Source: Pusillimonas sp. DMV24BSW_D
GTDB taxonomy: Bacteria > Pseudomonadota > Gammaproteobacteria > Burkholderiales > Burkholderiaceae_B
Direction of reading: 5' to 3'
DNA: 64,000 nucleotides
Assembly (NCBI RefSeq): GCF_011388195.1
Contig: NZ_CP049990.1
Span: 2,108,001 to 2,172,000, forward strand
Below, piece by piece: positions 26,187-34,053 of the stretch. The notes under the pieces were generated by a model that worked only from the letters and a program-made list of their open reading frames with translations, did not search any database and was not told the origin of the DNA. The translations under genes and the position numbers were made by a program. How positions within the stretch are numbered: the first letter of the stretch is position 1; each line of letters opens with the position of its first letter.

Positions 26187-27998
26187 ATGTCCATGAAATT
26201 CTCTAATCGGGGCCCGGCGCCCACCAATCGTAACGATCTTCAAACCATTCGCTCCTTGTTGCCTTATGTATGGCAATTCAAATGGCGTGTCATGTTGGCC
26301 ATGGCCTGTTTGGTGGGAGCGAAAGTCGCCAGTGTCATTGCTCCACTGTATTTGAAAGATATTGTCGATCAACTTGACATGCCGCCGACGGCTTTGGTGG
26401 TGCCCATTGGGGCGTTGCTGGGGTATGGCCTGGCGCGATTGAGCACGAGCATATTCGGCGAGTTGCGCGACGCGTTGTTTGCCCGGGTAACGCAAGGTTC
26501 GGTGCGCACCATTGCCACACGCGTCTTCCGGCATTTGTTTGCCTTGTCGCTTCGTTTTCATTTGCATCGCCAAACGGGCGGGCTGAGCCGTGACATTGAA
26601 CGGGGCACCAAAGGGATCGGCTTTTTACTGAACTTTACCGTGTTCAACATTTTGCCGACGCTGCTTGAAATAACGATGGTTGCGGCTATTCTGTTTTGGC
26701 GTTATGACTTCTTGTTTGCTGTGGTTACGCTTTCAACTATTGCAACGTATATTGCTTTTACGCTGATTGTGACGGAAAAGCGCATGGTTTATCGGCGCAG
26801 CATGAATGATCTCGATAGCAAAGCCAATAGCAAAGCAATCGATGCGCTAATCAACTACGAAACGGTAAAGTACTTTGGTAATGAAAAGTACGAAATCGAC
26901 CGCTATGACACCAATCTGGGCAAGTGGGTTGATTCAGCCGTCAAGAACCAGGTCTCATTGAATTTTCTGAATATGGGGCAAGGGGTCATAATTACGCTGG
27001 GTATTACCCTGCTTTTGTGGTTGTCGGCCCAGGGGGTTGTGAATCAAACCATGACGGTTGGCGATGTGGTTTTGGTATCGGCTTATTTAACGCAGCTCTA
27101 TGCGCCGTTGAATTTTCTTGGGTTTGTTTATCGCGAGATAAAGCATGCTTTGGCTGACATGGAACGCATGTTCGGCTTGATATCCGAAAACCGTGAAGTT
27201 CAAGACCGGCCGGATGCCAAGGTTTTGGATACGCGCGCCGCCGCCGTCCGGTTTGAGTCGGTTAGCTTTTCTTACGAGGCTAACCGGCAGATTTTGTTTG
27301 ATGTGGATTTGGCGATTCCCGCAGGTAAAACGCTGGCGGTGGTAGGGGCGTCGGGCGCTGGCAAGAGTACGCTTTCTCGTTTGTTATTTCGCTTTTATGA
27401 CGTAACGCAAGGCGCAATTCGAATTAACGGCCTGGATATTCGTGATTTGACGCAAGACAGTTTGCGTCATCATATCGGCATTGTGCCTCAGGATACCGTT
27501 TTGTTTAACGATTCCATTTTGCATAATATTGCGTACGGCGATCCCAACGCGTCTTTCGACGATATTGTGCAAGCGGCCAAGGCGGCCCGCATCCATGACT
27601 TCGTTTCGCGGTTGCCTGACGGTTACGACACCCAGGTGGGCGAGCGTGGTTTGAAGTTGTCGGGTGGCGAGAAACAACGTGTGGCAATTGCGCGAACCTT
27701 ATTGAAGAATCCGCCTATTCTCATTCTGGATGAAGCAACCAGTGCATTAGACACCCGCACGGAAAGGCAGATTCAGGAAGAGTTGAATTTAATTGCGCGT
27801 AATCGCACGACTTTGATTATTGCGCATCGCCTCTCGACAATTGCCGACGCCGATATTATTGCGGTAATGGATCATGGAAAGGTGATTGAACAAGGAACGC
27901 ATCGCGAATTGTTATTGCATAACGGACGCTATGCGCAAATGTGGCAAATGCAGCAGGTGGCTGAAGAAAGCGGGGAGCCGTTCAGCCAAGGAAGGTAG
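26187..27998 (+). CDS. Atm1-type ABC exporter (fused permease-ATPase)
   Basis: A half-size ABC exporter of 603 residues. Six membrane helices (about residues 30-310) are followed by an ATPase domain with Walker A GASGAGKSTLSRLLF, the signature LSGGEKQRVAIART, Walker B ILILDEATSALD and the H-loop AHRLST. The transmembrane motif YETVKYFGNEKYE is a mark of the Atm1/HMT1 branch, which exports glutathione conjugates or glutathione-bound metals/persulfide. This agrees with gshB elsewhere in the window. The start may be the second ATG at 26193. A convergent hairpin follows the gene. Confidence 0.9.
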   Translation: MSMKFSNRGPAPTNRNDLQTIRSLLPYVWQFKWRVMLAMACLVGAKVASVIAPLYLKDIVDQLDMPPTALVVPIGALLGYGLARLSTSIFGELRDALFARVTQGSVRTIATRVFRHLFALSLRFHLHRQTGGLSRDIERGTKGIGFLLNFTVFNILPTLLEITMVAAILFWRYDFLFAVVTLSTIATYIAFTLIVTEKRMVYRRSMNDLDSKANSKAIDALINYETVKYFGNEKYEIDRYDTNLGKWVDSAVKNQVSLNFLNMGQGVIITLGITLLLWLSAQGVVNQTMTVGDVVLVSAYLTQLYAPLNFLGFVYREIKHALADMERMFGLISENREVQDRPDAKVLDTRAAAVRFESVSFSYEANRQILFDVDLAIPAGKTLAVVGASGAGKSTLSRLLFRFYDVTQGAIRINGLDIRDLTQDSLRHHIGIVPQDTVLFNDSILHNIAYGDPNASFDDIVQAAKAARIHDFVSRLPDGYDTQVGERGLKLSGGEKQRVAIARTLLKNPPILILDEATSALDTRTERQIQEELNLIARNRTTLIIAHRLSTIADADIIAVMDHGKVIEQGTHRELLLHNGRYAQMWQMQQVAEESGEPFSQGR

Positions 27999-28000
27999 GA

Positions 28001-28024
28001 AATTGCGTCCCGAAGGACGCAATT
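28001..28024. terminator. Hairpin between the convergent exporter and luxR-type genes
   Basis: The 10-base perfect stem AATTGCGTCC / GGACGCAATT with a CGAA tetraloop fills the gap between two convergent genes. T-tracts are short, so this is a probable rather than certain bidirectional terminator. Confidence 0.6.
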
Positions 28025-28782
28025 CATGCCCGCTGCGCTTCTTTGGTTTTCATGTCAGTGTCGAAGGTGTTGCCGGCAAGGCTTGCCCAACCCAATTTTG
28101 CGCCGCGTGAAACAGCGGCATAAACCGCAGCATTGCGATTATGCACGTTCAAACGTTGGTAAAGCGTTTCAGTATGGGCTTTTGCGGTGGCAACTGAAAT
28201 GTTTAATTTACGACCGATCGTTTTCATAGGGTGGCCTTGTGCCAACAGCACTAAAACCTCATATTGGCGCGGGGTTAGGCCCAGCATTTCATGCTCGCGC
28301 CGTGATTTTGGCGGGCGGGCCGATAGCTCAATGGCAGGGGGCCAGCGTGTAGGTGAGTAAGCGGTGACGATAGGGTCGGGTTTTAATTCAACTGTCGTTG
28401 CAACATCGGCTTTTCTTGGAAAACATGTTCCGCCTGCCAGAACCAGACGAACCGCTGCCTGTAGTACTTCTGATGGGCTGGAACTAGCTATATAGCCGGC
28501 AACTGCGGATGAGGTTTTGATAATCTCAACAGGCATGGTCGTAGCTTCACCCATGAGCAGGATGGCATTGGGTGTGAACAACAACTCAACTTTTTGAATT
28601 TGGTTGCCGGCATTTTTTTCGTCTAGCGACATTAATACCAGGTCGTAATGTTCCGCTGGGGCGTTATTCTCAGTGAGGCTGCCCTGGCTATGCAGTATGG
28701 TGTCGGGGCCTAACCCGGACAATAATTGAACAAGGCCCAGCCGAAGCAGCGGGTAAGGTTCCAGAATCATGATGCGTGCCAT
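28024..28782 (-). CDS. LuxR-type regulator with a degenerate receiver domain (CsgD-like role inferred)
   Basis: A 252-residue regulator. The C-terminal NarL/LuxR helix-turn-helix is clear: LTPRQYEVLVLLAQGHPMKTIGRKLNIS and ATAKAHTETLYQRLNVHNR. The N-terminal 120 residues have the receiver fold outline (MARIMILEPYPLLRLGLVQLL), but the acidic pair is replaced by EP, the phospho-accepting aspartate by serine (LVLMSLD) and the switch lysine by serine (GYIAS). It is therefore expected not to be controlled by phosphorylation, like CsgD and other atypical receivers. It lies downstream of the curli genes in the same direction, so it is a candidate curli/matrix regulator. A near-consensus FNR box lies upstream. 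Confidence 0.75.
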   Translation of the reverse strand: MARIMILEPYPLLRLGLVQLLSGLGPDTILHSQGSLTENNAPAEHYDLVLMSLDEKNAGNQIQKVELLFTPNAILLMGEATTMPVEIIKTSSAVAGYIASSSPSEVLQAAVRLVLAGGTCFPRKADVATTVELKPDPIVTAYSPTRWPPAIELSARPPKSRREHEMLGLTPRQYEVLVLLAQGHPMKTIGRKLNISVATAKAHTETLYQRLNVHNRNAAVYAAVSRGAKLGWASLAGNTFDTDMKTKEAQRA

Positions 28783-28894
28783 TTGCGATTTCCTTATAGT
28801 AGAAAGAGTTAACGACTCTTCGCGACCGACAGCACAGGCGGTGACTTATCCTACCGCCCGGCTTGATTTACAGCAAGCTGAATATGAGTATTTA

Positions 28895-28908
28895 TTGATA
28901 TAAATCAT
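28895..28908 (-). promoter_or_regulatory. FNR/Anr-like box upstream of the luxR-type gene
   Basis: TTGAT-ATAA-ATCAT matches the FNR consensus TTGAT-N4-ATCAA at nine of the ten defined positions. It lies about 113 bases before the regulator start, in the 147-base gap after the CsgH-like ORF. No clear -10/-35 pair was settled, so activation or repression cannot be said. Confidence 0.4.
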
Positions 28909-28929
28909 CCTGTTACCTTACTTTTGCGG

Positions 28930-29250
28930 TCATTGCTTGCATTCAAATTGAAATGTTTTGTGATGCCCCTGAACGTTTTCGATCACGATAGTGATGTTGC
29001 AGTACTCGCTGTCGTTACGCGATATGACTAGCTGAGTGAGCGCCTGGGGTTGATTTGCCGTTACGTTTACGTGGCCTGATTGGGCGGTGCGACTTGTTCC
29101 CGAGCGTCCTTTATTGACCGCTTCAATCAGATACTGAAGCGCCTGGCTTTCGGTACTGCGGATATAAGGCACGATGACGGCGGGTTTGTTCTGGTCATAA
29201 GTCCCTAACCAGATTTCAAAGTTCAGATCGGTATCCATGGGCTGACTCAT
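28930..29250 (-). CDS. csgH: CsgH-like curli chaperone/inhibitor
   Basis: A 106-residue protein from the ATG at 29250. The middle part (VNKGRSGTSRTAQSGHVNVTANQPQALT pattern, alternating strands) resembles CsgH, the CsgC-like immunoglobulin-fold protein that stops curlin from forming amyloid in the periplasm. Two oddities: no signal peptide is visible, although CsgC/CsgH proteins are normally exported, and no clear ribosome site precedes the ATG. The frame is open upstream to the curlin stop codon and is the same frame as curlin (a GTG at 29271 would also be possible). It is separated from curlin by a strong hairpin. Confidence 0.62.
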   Translation of the reverse strand: MSQPMDTDLNFEIWLGTYDQNKPAVIVPYIRSTESQALQYLIEAVNKGRSGTSRTAQSGHVNVTANQPQALTQLVISRNDSEYCNITIVIENVQGHHKTFQFECKQ

Positions 29251-29265
29251 TATGCGTTGCGCGTG

Positions 29266-29299
29266 CCCCACAACATCAGCTGACGCGGATGTTGTGGGG
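29266..29299 (-). terminator. Strong hairpin between curlin and csgH
   Basis: The 12-base perfect stem CCCCACAACATC / GATGTTGTGGGG has a 10-base loop. It has no T-tract on the minus strand, so it is more likely an mRNA-stabilising or attenuating hairpin that lets curlin be expressed above csgH. Confidence 0.65.
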
Positions 29300-29310
29300 A
29301 TTGGATTAGA

Positions 29311-30072
29311 TCAATGTTGGATGACATTGGCCTTGTTGAAATAACCCACTTGTGTGACCGTTGCAGTTTGGCCTGAATGCCTTTGCATCACGTTGGCAAC
29401 GTTGTAGCCGCCAGTTTGTGATACGGTTGACGTCAGGTCTTTGCCGTATTGGTCGACTGAAGCGAAGTTATGGCTTCCCGATTGGGTGATGATGGAGCTG
29501 TCGGGATCACCGCCGGTACCACGCTGCACGCTAACGGCTTTGTTGCGATGGCCGCTTTGTGTGATGGTGGATGACACGTTATGGCCTGTTTGGCCAATAT
29601 AGGCGTCATGCCCCCAGCCGCTGAGCTGATTCACAGCGGCAACCTGGTTGGTGCCGTCAACGGTAACGGGATAGCCCGGCCAGCAGCCGAACCAACCACA
29701 ACCACCGCCAACCAGGGCAGTTGTGCCACCCTGTTCGATTACGACTTTACTGAAGTCAGCGCTTTGGAAAACGTCGGCACTGGAATTCTGTACGTTTTCC
29801 TGGTTAATGTAGTTGTCGTTGTTATTACCCCAACTGGTCAGAATATTGGCGGTTGTAGACTGGGTGTCTTGCTGGATCACCACGTTGTCATTGAAACTGC
29901 CATAAGTTGTAACCGTTGCCGCCGCATTCTGATTGTCATACTGCTCAATCGATGAATCGTTGCCGAAACCATTTTGGTAGATGGTGGCGGTATTTTCAGC
30001 CATTGCTGATGACGCGACGCCAAATGCAAGGGTTAACCCGCAGGCTAATGAAGTCAGTTGATAAATACGCAT
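29311..30072 (-). CDS. csgA: Curlin repeat protein (major curli subunit)
   Basis: A secreted amyloid subunit, 253 residues from the ATG at 30072 (AGGAG upstream). The signal peptide ends near SSAMA|ENTA. Four regular curlin repeats fill the C-terminus (e.g. STITQSGHRNKAVSVQ, STVSQTGGYNVANVMQ, ATVTQVGYFNKANVIQ), with the Q-x-G-x-x-N-x-x-x-x-x-Q pattern. The N-terminal half has four or five looser repeats. Between them lies an unusual glycine/aromatic insert with two cysteines (GGGCGWFGCWPGYP). It is exported through CsgG and forms surface fibres. No second curlin (CsgB nucleator) is seen, so this protein may do both jobs. Confidence 0.85.
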   Translation of the reverse strand: MRIYQLTSLACGLTLAFGVASSAMAENTATIYQNGFGNDSSIEQYDNQNAAATVTTYGSFNDNVVIQQDTQSTTANILTSWGNNNDNYINQENVQNSSADVFQSADFSKVVIEQGGTTALVGGGCGWFGCWPGYPVTVDGTNQVAAVNQLSGWGHDAYIGQTGHNVSSTITQSGHRNKAVSVQRGTGGDPDSSIITQSGSHNFASVDQYGKDLTSTVSQTGGYNVANVMQRHSGQTATVTQVGYFNKANVIQH

Positions 30073-30159
30073 TGCTACTCTCCTGAATAAAAGACCAGAT
30101 TTGCTGCACCAGGATTCTGCCGGTCTTGGTAGCAGGCCTGGTTTGCCCGAAGGCAAGCT

Positions 30160-31110
30160 TTATTGCGATTGCGGGAAATTGGCGGTGTCCGGGCCGGTAT
30201 TTGCGACTGCGTCGGCTGTCTGTATTGGGACGGAGTAGTTGGTTTCTTCGCGCAGATAGTCCTGGATAATCGGCGAATTCCAATCCGTTTCATTAAGCAG
30301 AGTCCATTGGCCGTCTTTCAAACCCTTCACCGTCAGATAAATAACGGCCGACTCAATGGCTTCCTTCACGGCTAATTGCGCGGGTTCGTTGCGGGTAATG
30401 CCGCCTTCAATTTCCAGAAGGTCTTTAAAGTTCACGAACTTGAAAACGCTGGGGCGCACCTCATACGAGAAAATGGTTTTGGTTGTAGATACCGACTGCA
30501 GAATTTGGCCTGACCGGATGTCAACGCTACGCAGTGCAATCGTGACTTGATCCACCCGATACTGTGTCGAGAGACCAACGCCCAGAAAGCGCGCGCCCAG
30601 GCCGCCGGTTCTGACATTACTTTCATAGGCGATAACGCCACCGTCGATGAGAATCGAGGCGGGAACGAGTGCTGGAATTTGGATGGCGGGCGCGTTTTTG
30701 TCTTGTGATCCATCCAGGGCACGAACAATACGGCGTTCGGTTAGGAGCTCTTGAAGGCTTTCGCGCTCAACGGGTGTGAACCAGCCTGAGTCTTTCAAGG
30801 CTTTAATCAGAATGGCCGCCGCACCTTGTGTGACCGCTGTCGAAAATGAGCTGTCGGGCGCGGCTTTGTACTGACCGGTTTGATCTCTGAACCCATAAAC
30901 GGCCACCACGATTTTTCCTTTGGGCGGTGGCAACTTGAACAAGTCGTGTGTCGACGGCGTGGCAGGCGTGAGTTCGGCCTGGTTGGCCACTTCAGCCGGT
31001 TTTTGTAGCGGGGCGCAGGCGCTTAGAGCGAGGCAAAGCAAAGCCAAGCCAAGTTTGGCGCCTTTCGGGAATGATGTGCGCGCTTGGGCATGAAGTGCTT
31101 GGGTATTCAT
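30160..31110 (-). CDS. csgG: Curli secretion channel lipoprotein CsgG
   Basis: The nonameric outer-membrane pore for curlin subunits, 316 residues. The lipobox is LALSAC|APLQK near residue 32. The CsgG core follows: KIVVAVYGFRDQTGQYK, then the constriction/transmembrane hairpin regions with GWFTPVERESLQELLTERRI, and RTGGLGARFLGVGLSTQY. Its start overlaps the csgF stop (ATGA) and has GAGGTG upstream, so it is translationally coupled to csgF. The C-terminal extension after residue 290 is longer and less conserved. Confidence 0.95.
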   Translation of the reverse strand: MNTQALHAQARTSFPKGAKLGLALLCLALSACAPLQKPAEVANQAELTPATPSTHDLFKLPPPKGKIVVAVYGFRDQTGQYKAAPDSSFSTAVTQGAAAILIKALKDSGWFTPVERESLQELLTERRIVRALDGSQDKNAPAIQIPALVPASILIDGGVIAYESNVRTGGLGARFLGVGLSTQYRVDQVTIALRSVDIRSGQILQSVSTTKTIFSYEVRPSVFKFVNFKDLLEIEGGITRNEPAQLAVKEAIESAVIYLTVKGLKDGQWTLLNETDWNSPIIQDYLREETNYSVPIQTADAVANTGPDTANFPQSQ

Positions 31111-31559
31111 TGTGTCACCTCGAAAGTTGTGCTGCTGCCGGTGGTTTTGTCCAGCGTATTAATGGCTAACGTGCCATTCCCCGTATCGCTGATGGTGATA
31201 ATGAAACTGCCTGTCTCTACCGTGCCGGGCACCAGTTTTCCGGTGACCGGATCAAATAAGTTCGAGGTCGCGGCGGAAGTTAATCGCGATAACACCGCCC
31301 GTTCGAGACTTTCCTGGAAGGCCTGTAGAGGCGTTTGCTGGCCTTCTAACGGTGATTGGTCGTCCAGGTCAGGGTCAGTGTGTTTATTGGTTGCCAGCGC
31401 GGAGTTAAGCAACACCGAGCCGTTCAACGGGTTTCCGCCAAAAGAGGGGTTGAGGGGGTAGTACACCAGCTCAGTCGCGTTACCGCCGACATGCGTGGTG
31501 CATGCCATTACGGCGAAGAGGGCGGCGAGATGACGTCGACGGTGGATTTTGGTGTTCAT
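31107..31559 (-). CDS. csgF: Curli assembly protein CsgF
   Basis: A 150-residue secreted protein from the ATG at 31559 (CCGGAG upstream). After the signal peptide comes the conserved mature start ELVYYPLNPSFGGNPLNGS, the segment that plugs into the CsgG pore and couples secretion to nucleation. The C-terminal strand-rich part (GSFIITISDTGNGTLAIN) completes the family. Cotranscribed with csgE and csgG. Confidence 0.95.
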   Translation of the reverse strand: MNTKIHRRRHLAALFAVMACTTHVGGNATELVYYPLNPSFGGNPLNGSVLLNSALATNKHTDPDLDDQSPLEGQQTPLQAFQESLERAVLSRLTSAATSNLFDPVTGKLVPGTVETGSFIITISDTGNGTLAINTLDKTTGSSTTFEVTQ

Positions 31560-31576
31560 GATGTTTTCTCCGGGGT

Positions 31577-32068
31577 TCACAACTCTTCGTCGGCGAGATC
31601 CTGGCTTTGTATTAGCGCTTTGCGAATCTCGTTTTCGATAATGTTTCGATGCACAATCTCGGCCGCTTCCTCACTAATTTTTCTAGCGGCCTGGCGTGCA
31701 GGGGACAAGAAAATACGGAACATCTGATTGCGTTGATACTCAATCCAGATTTCGCTTCCCCAGCGTGCCGAGGGCCGCTCGTATACGGTTAGCGTGTAGC
31801 GGTTGTCACCATCCTTATGTCTCCAGGCGGTCACAAAGTAGTGATAAAAATCTTTTCCCAGTACCGTCACTGTTCTATTAATTACAATGCCGGTTAGAGG
31901 GTCCTCCAAAAGGCGCCGGCTTTCTTTTTCGGCGTCCGTACTTCCGTTAAGGCGGCCATTGCCGTTTTCAGGCGTATCGTTTGTCGCCCACGCGGCAGAA
32001 GTCGCCAGACACAATGTCAGCGCCAGTAATGTGGGCGAAAGAAGCAGCTTTGCGTGTGCGGCTTTCAT
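31577..32068 (-). CDS. csgE: Curli specificity chaperone CsgE
   Basis: A periplasmic adaptor that caps CsgG and directs curlin to it; 163 residues from the ATG at 32068 (AAGGA upstream). Signal peptide MKAAHAKLLLSPTLLALTL. The family block LTGIVINRTVTVLGKDFY and ERPSARWGSEIWIEY are present. The N-terminal linker is longer than in Escherichia coli. It is the first gene of the csgEFG-curlin-csgH group. Confidence 0.93.
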   Translation of the reverse strand: MKAAHAKLLLSPTLLALTLCLATSAAWATNDTPENGNGRLNGSTDAEKESRRLLEDPLTGIVINRTVTVLGKDFYHYFVTAWRHKDGDNRYTLTVYERPSARWGSEIWIEYQRNQMFRIFLSPARQAARKISEEAAEIVHRNIIENEIRKALIQSQDLADEEL

Positions 32069-32299
32069 TTCAATAGTCCTTAGAGGCAAATGTTTCAAAG
32101 GTCCGAGCAAACTTACAAACATTCAAACTTTGCGCATAATTTGAAATTCGCTTTTACATTTATGATTTCATGATAAGGATCCGCGCGGCCTTACACATTC
32201 GGTAAAAGAACTAGAACGGGAAAGTTTTTAGACGTACGCGGATTGAATTAAGGAATTAGTTCAAATGGCCGATTGAGAGTGTGTCGGGCACGCAGGTTG

Positions 32300-32725
32300 T
32301 CAGGCAATCAAACGCAGGTTCGGTGGGGGTGATAGCGGTGTTTGTACTTCGCTGATTTCGCCGTTCTCTTCGTGATGTATGACCGAAAGCGCACTGTCTT
32401 GCAGTCTTATTACGTCGTGCGAAGGAAGATGAAAGGATGAGGACAACGCTTCGCTGGTAATCGGCTTTCCCGAGGCTGTTTGGCGAGGGCAATACCGACT
32501 TTTGTTGTAGAGCGACCAGGACGTCAGGGCCACGACAGTAATCAGGAAAATTTCAACGAACCAGAGAAAGGCGGTTGGATTTGACAAATTTGAAAGCGGT
32601 GGCGGAGTGACTGCGCGGGCATCGTTTATGCAGAGATAGAGAAAACCTGTCCATCCCAAAGCGGTTAGTGTGCTGTCAACGATCCGCGTTACGCGTGAAC
32701 ACCGGGTGTGTAATAAAGTAATCAT
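32300..32725 (-). CDS. pgaD: Poly-N-acetylglucosamine synthesis protein PgaD
   Basis: A 141-residue inner-membrane partner of PgaC; in Escherichia coli c-di-GMP stimulates the PgaCD complex. Two membrane segments are visible (LGWTGFLYLCIND and WFVEIFLITVVALTSWSLYN). The rest is poorly conserved, as usual for PgaD, so the call rests partly on its place after pgaC with an ATGA overlap. The start at 32725 has AAGGAG upstream. The 231-base gap to csgE should hold the csg promoter. Confidence 0.82.
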   Translation of the reverse strand: MITLLHTRCSRVTRIVDSTLTALGWTGFLYLCINDARAVTPPPLSNLSNPTAFLWFVEIFLITVVALTSWSLYNKSRYCPRQTASGKPITSEALSSSFHLPSHDVIRLQDSALSVIHHEENGEISEVQTPLSPPPNLRLIA

Positions 32726-34053
32726 GGTTGCTCCTTGATTCCGCGATCCGGGCTGGTCCAACGGGCACGTTGACGCCGGAGTCGCAGCATGACGTTGGGG
32801 AAACTGCAAATAGTGGTGGTAAGGCTGATCAGCCAATACACAAACGGGTACCAGACAATCCAATAAAGAGAATGTGTCAGGCCCGGCTCATAGCGCCGGT
32901 CGATCAGGGTACTGATGCCAAACTGAAACAAGCAGACAAATGCCAGGATCAAACCGGTGTAGGAGGGGGGGAGTAATTCTGCGACGCTTAATTGCGATGG
33001 CAGACCGAATACCTGCCCCCAAAGCCAAAGCACGGCCAGAACGGCTAGCGAAAAGGCCCAAAATGTTGAGAGGGCGTATTCAAGCATCAGAAGCCACATG
33101 CGATGATGCTTCCAGTTGAACAATATCGGTAAGTTTTTAAGAAAGACTTCAGCGCCGCCGCGAGCCCAGCGTAAGCGTTGCTTCCAAAGTCCACGCAGCG
33201 TTTCGGGCATCAGGATCCAGCAAAGGGCGCGAGGCTCGTAAAATACGCTCCATCGTCCTAACTGCAGCTTCCAGGTGATGTCGATATCTTCGGTGATCAT
33301 ATCCAGACTCCAGTAGCCTACGTCGTGCAAGGCACTGCGACGGAACGCAGCCACTACTCCCGAGACACTGAAGAGCCGGCCGTAAATGCGCTGGGTGCGT
33401 TTAATTAACCCGATGATTGACGAGAACTCTCCAACCTGTATGCGGCCGATCAGCGTTGAGCGTGTGCGGATACGGGGGTTGCCGGTGACGGCACCGACGG
33501 TGTCTTGTTGAACCAGGGGTGCCACCAGGTACTGGCAGGCGTCCGGCTCAAGCATGGCGTCGCCGTCAATGCAAACCAGATATTCGCTTTTGGCGGCCAA
33601 AGCACCCATACGCAACGCCATTGCCTTACCCTGGTTGTGCGCCAAATGGATAACGCGAATTTTGGTATTGAGCGTGGCATAGTGCTCACATAGTGCCCCT
33701 GTGTTATCGGTTGAGCCGTCATCGATGACGATAATTTCGATGTTTTGGTAACGCTGACCGATTGCGGCATCCAGGGTATCCAGAATATTGTCACTCTCGT
33801 TGTGACAGGGAATCAGGATGGAAATGAGAGGCTCACCCTTGAGCACAGGGGGCGGGGCGCCGGGGCCCCATTTCCAATGTCGCTCCCATTTCCACCAGAA
33901 GAACAATCCTCCGGCGACCCAAATCCCTGACATAGTCAACGGATAATAGAAGACGAAACTGCTTAAATATTGGCTTGTGGCTGCAAGAATGACGCCGGCG
34001 GGCGCGCCGAGCATAATGAGCAGGATGCCAAATGCGATTATTCGTTCAGTCAT
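32722..34053 (-). CDS. pgaC: Poly-beta-1,6-N-acetylglucosamine synthase PgaC
   Basis: A processive family 2 glycosyltransferase in the inner membrane, 443 residues from the ATG at 34053, which overlaps the pgaB stop as ATGA. Motifs are IDDGSTDNT (UDP site), CIDGDAML (DxD), MITEDIDITWKLQ (catalytic acid) and QRLRWARGG (QxxRW). Two N-terminal and at least two C-terminal membrane helices are visible. It polymerises UDP-GlcNAc to the biofilm polysaccharide PNAG. Confidence 0.95.
   Translation of the reverse strand: MTERIIAFGILLIMLGAPAGVILAATSQYLSSFVFYYPLTMSGIWVAGGLFFWWKWERHWKWGPGAPPPVLKGEPLISILIPCHNESDNILDTLDAAIGQRYQNIEIIVIDDGSTDNTGALCEHYATLNTKIRVIHLAHNQGKAMALRMGALAAKSEYLVCIDGDAMLEPDACQYLVAPLVQQDTVGAVTGNPRIRTRSTLIGRIQVGEFSSIIGLIKRTQRIYGRLFSVSGVVAAFRRSALHDVGYWSLDMITEDIDITWKLQLGRWSVFYEPRALCWILMPETLRGLWKQRLRWARGGAEVFLKNLPILFNWKHHRMWLLMLEYALSTFWAFSLAVLAVLWLWGQVFGLPSQLSVAELLPPSYTGLILAFVCLFQFGISTLIDRRYEPGLTHSLYWIVWYPFVYWLISLTTTICSFPNVMLRLRRQRARWTSPDRGIKEQP

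Noticed and set aside
29311-30072. Regular short repeats as a CRISPR-like or minisatellite array
   Set aside because: The periodicity is in the protein (curlin repeats); the DNA units vary, with no conserved repeat/spacer pattern.
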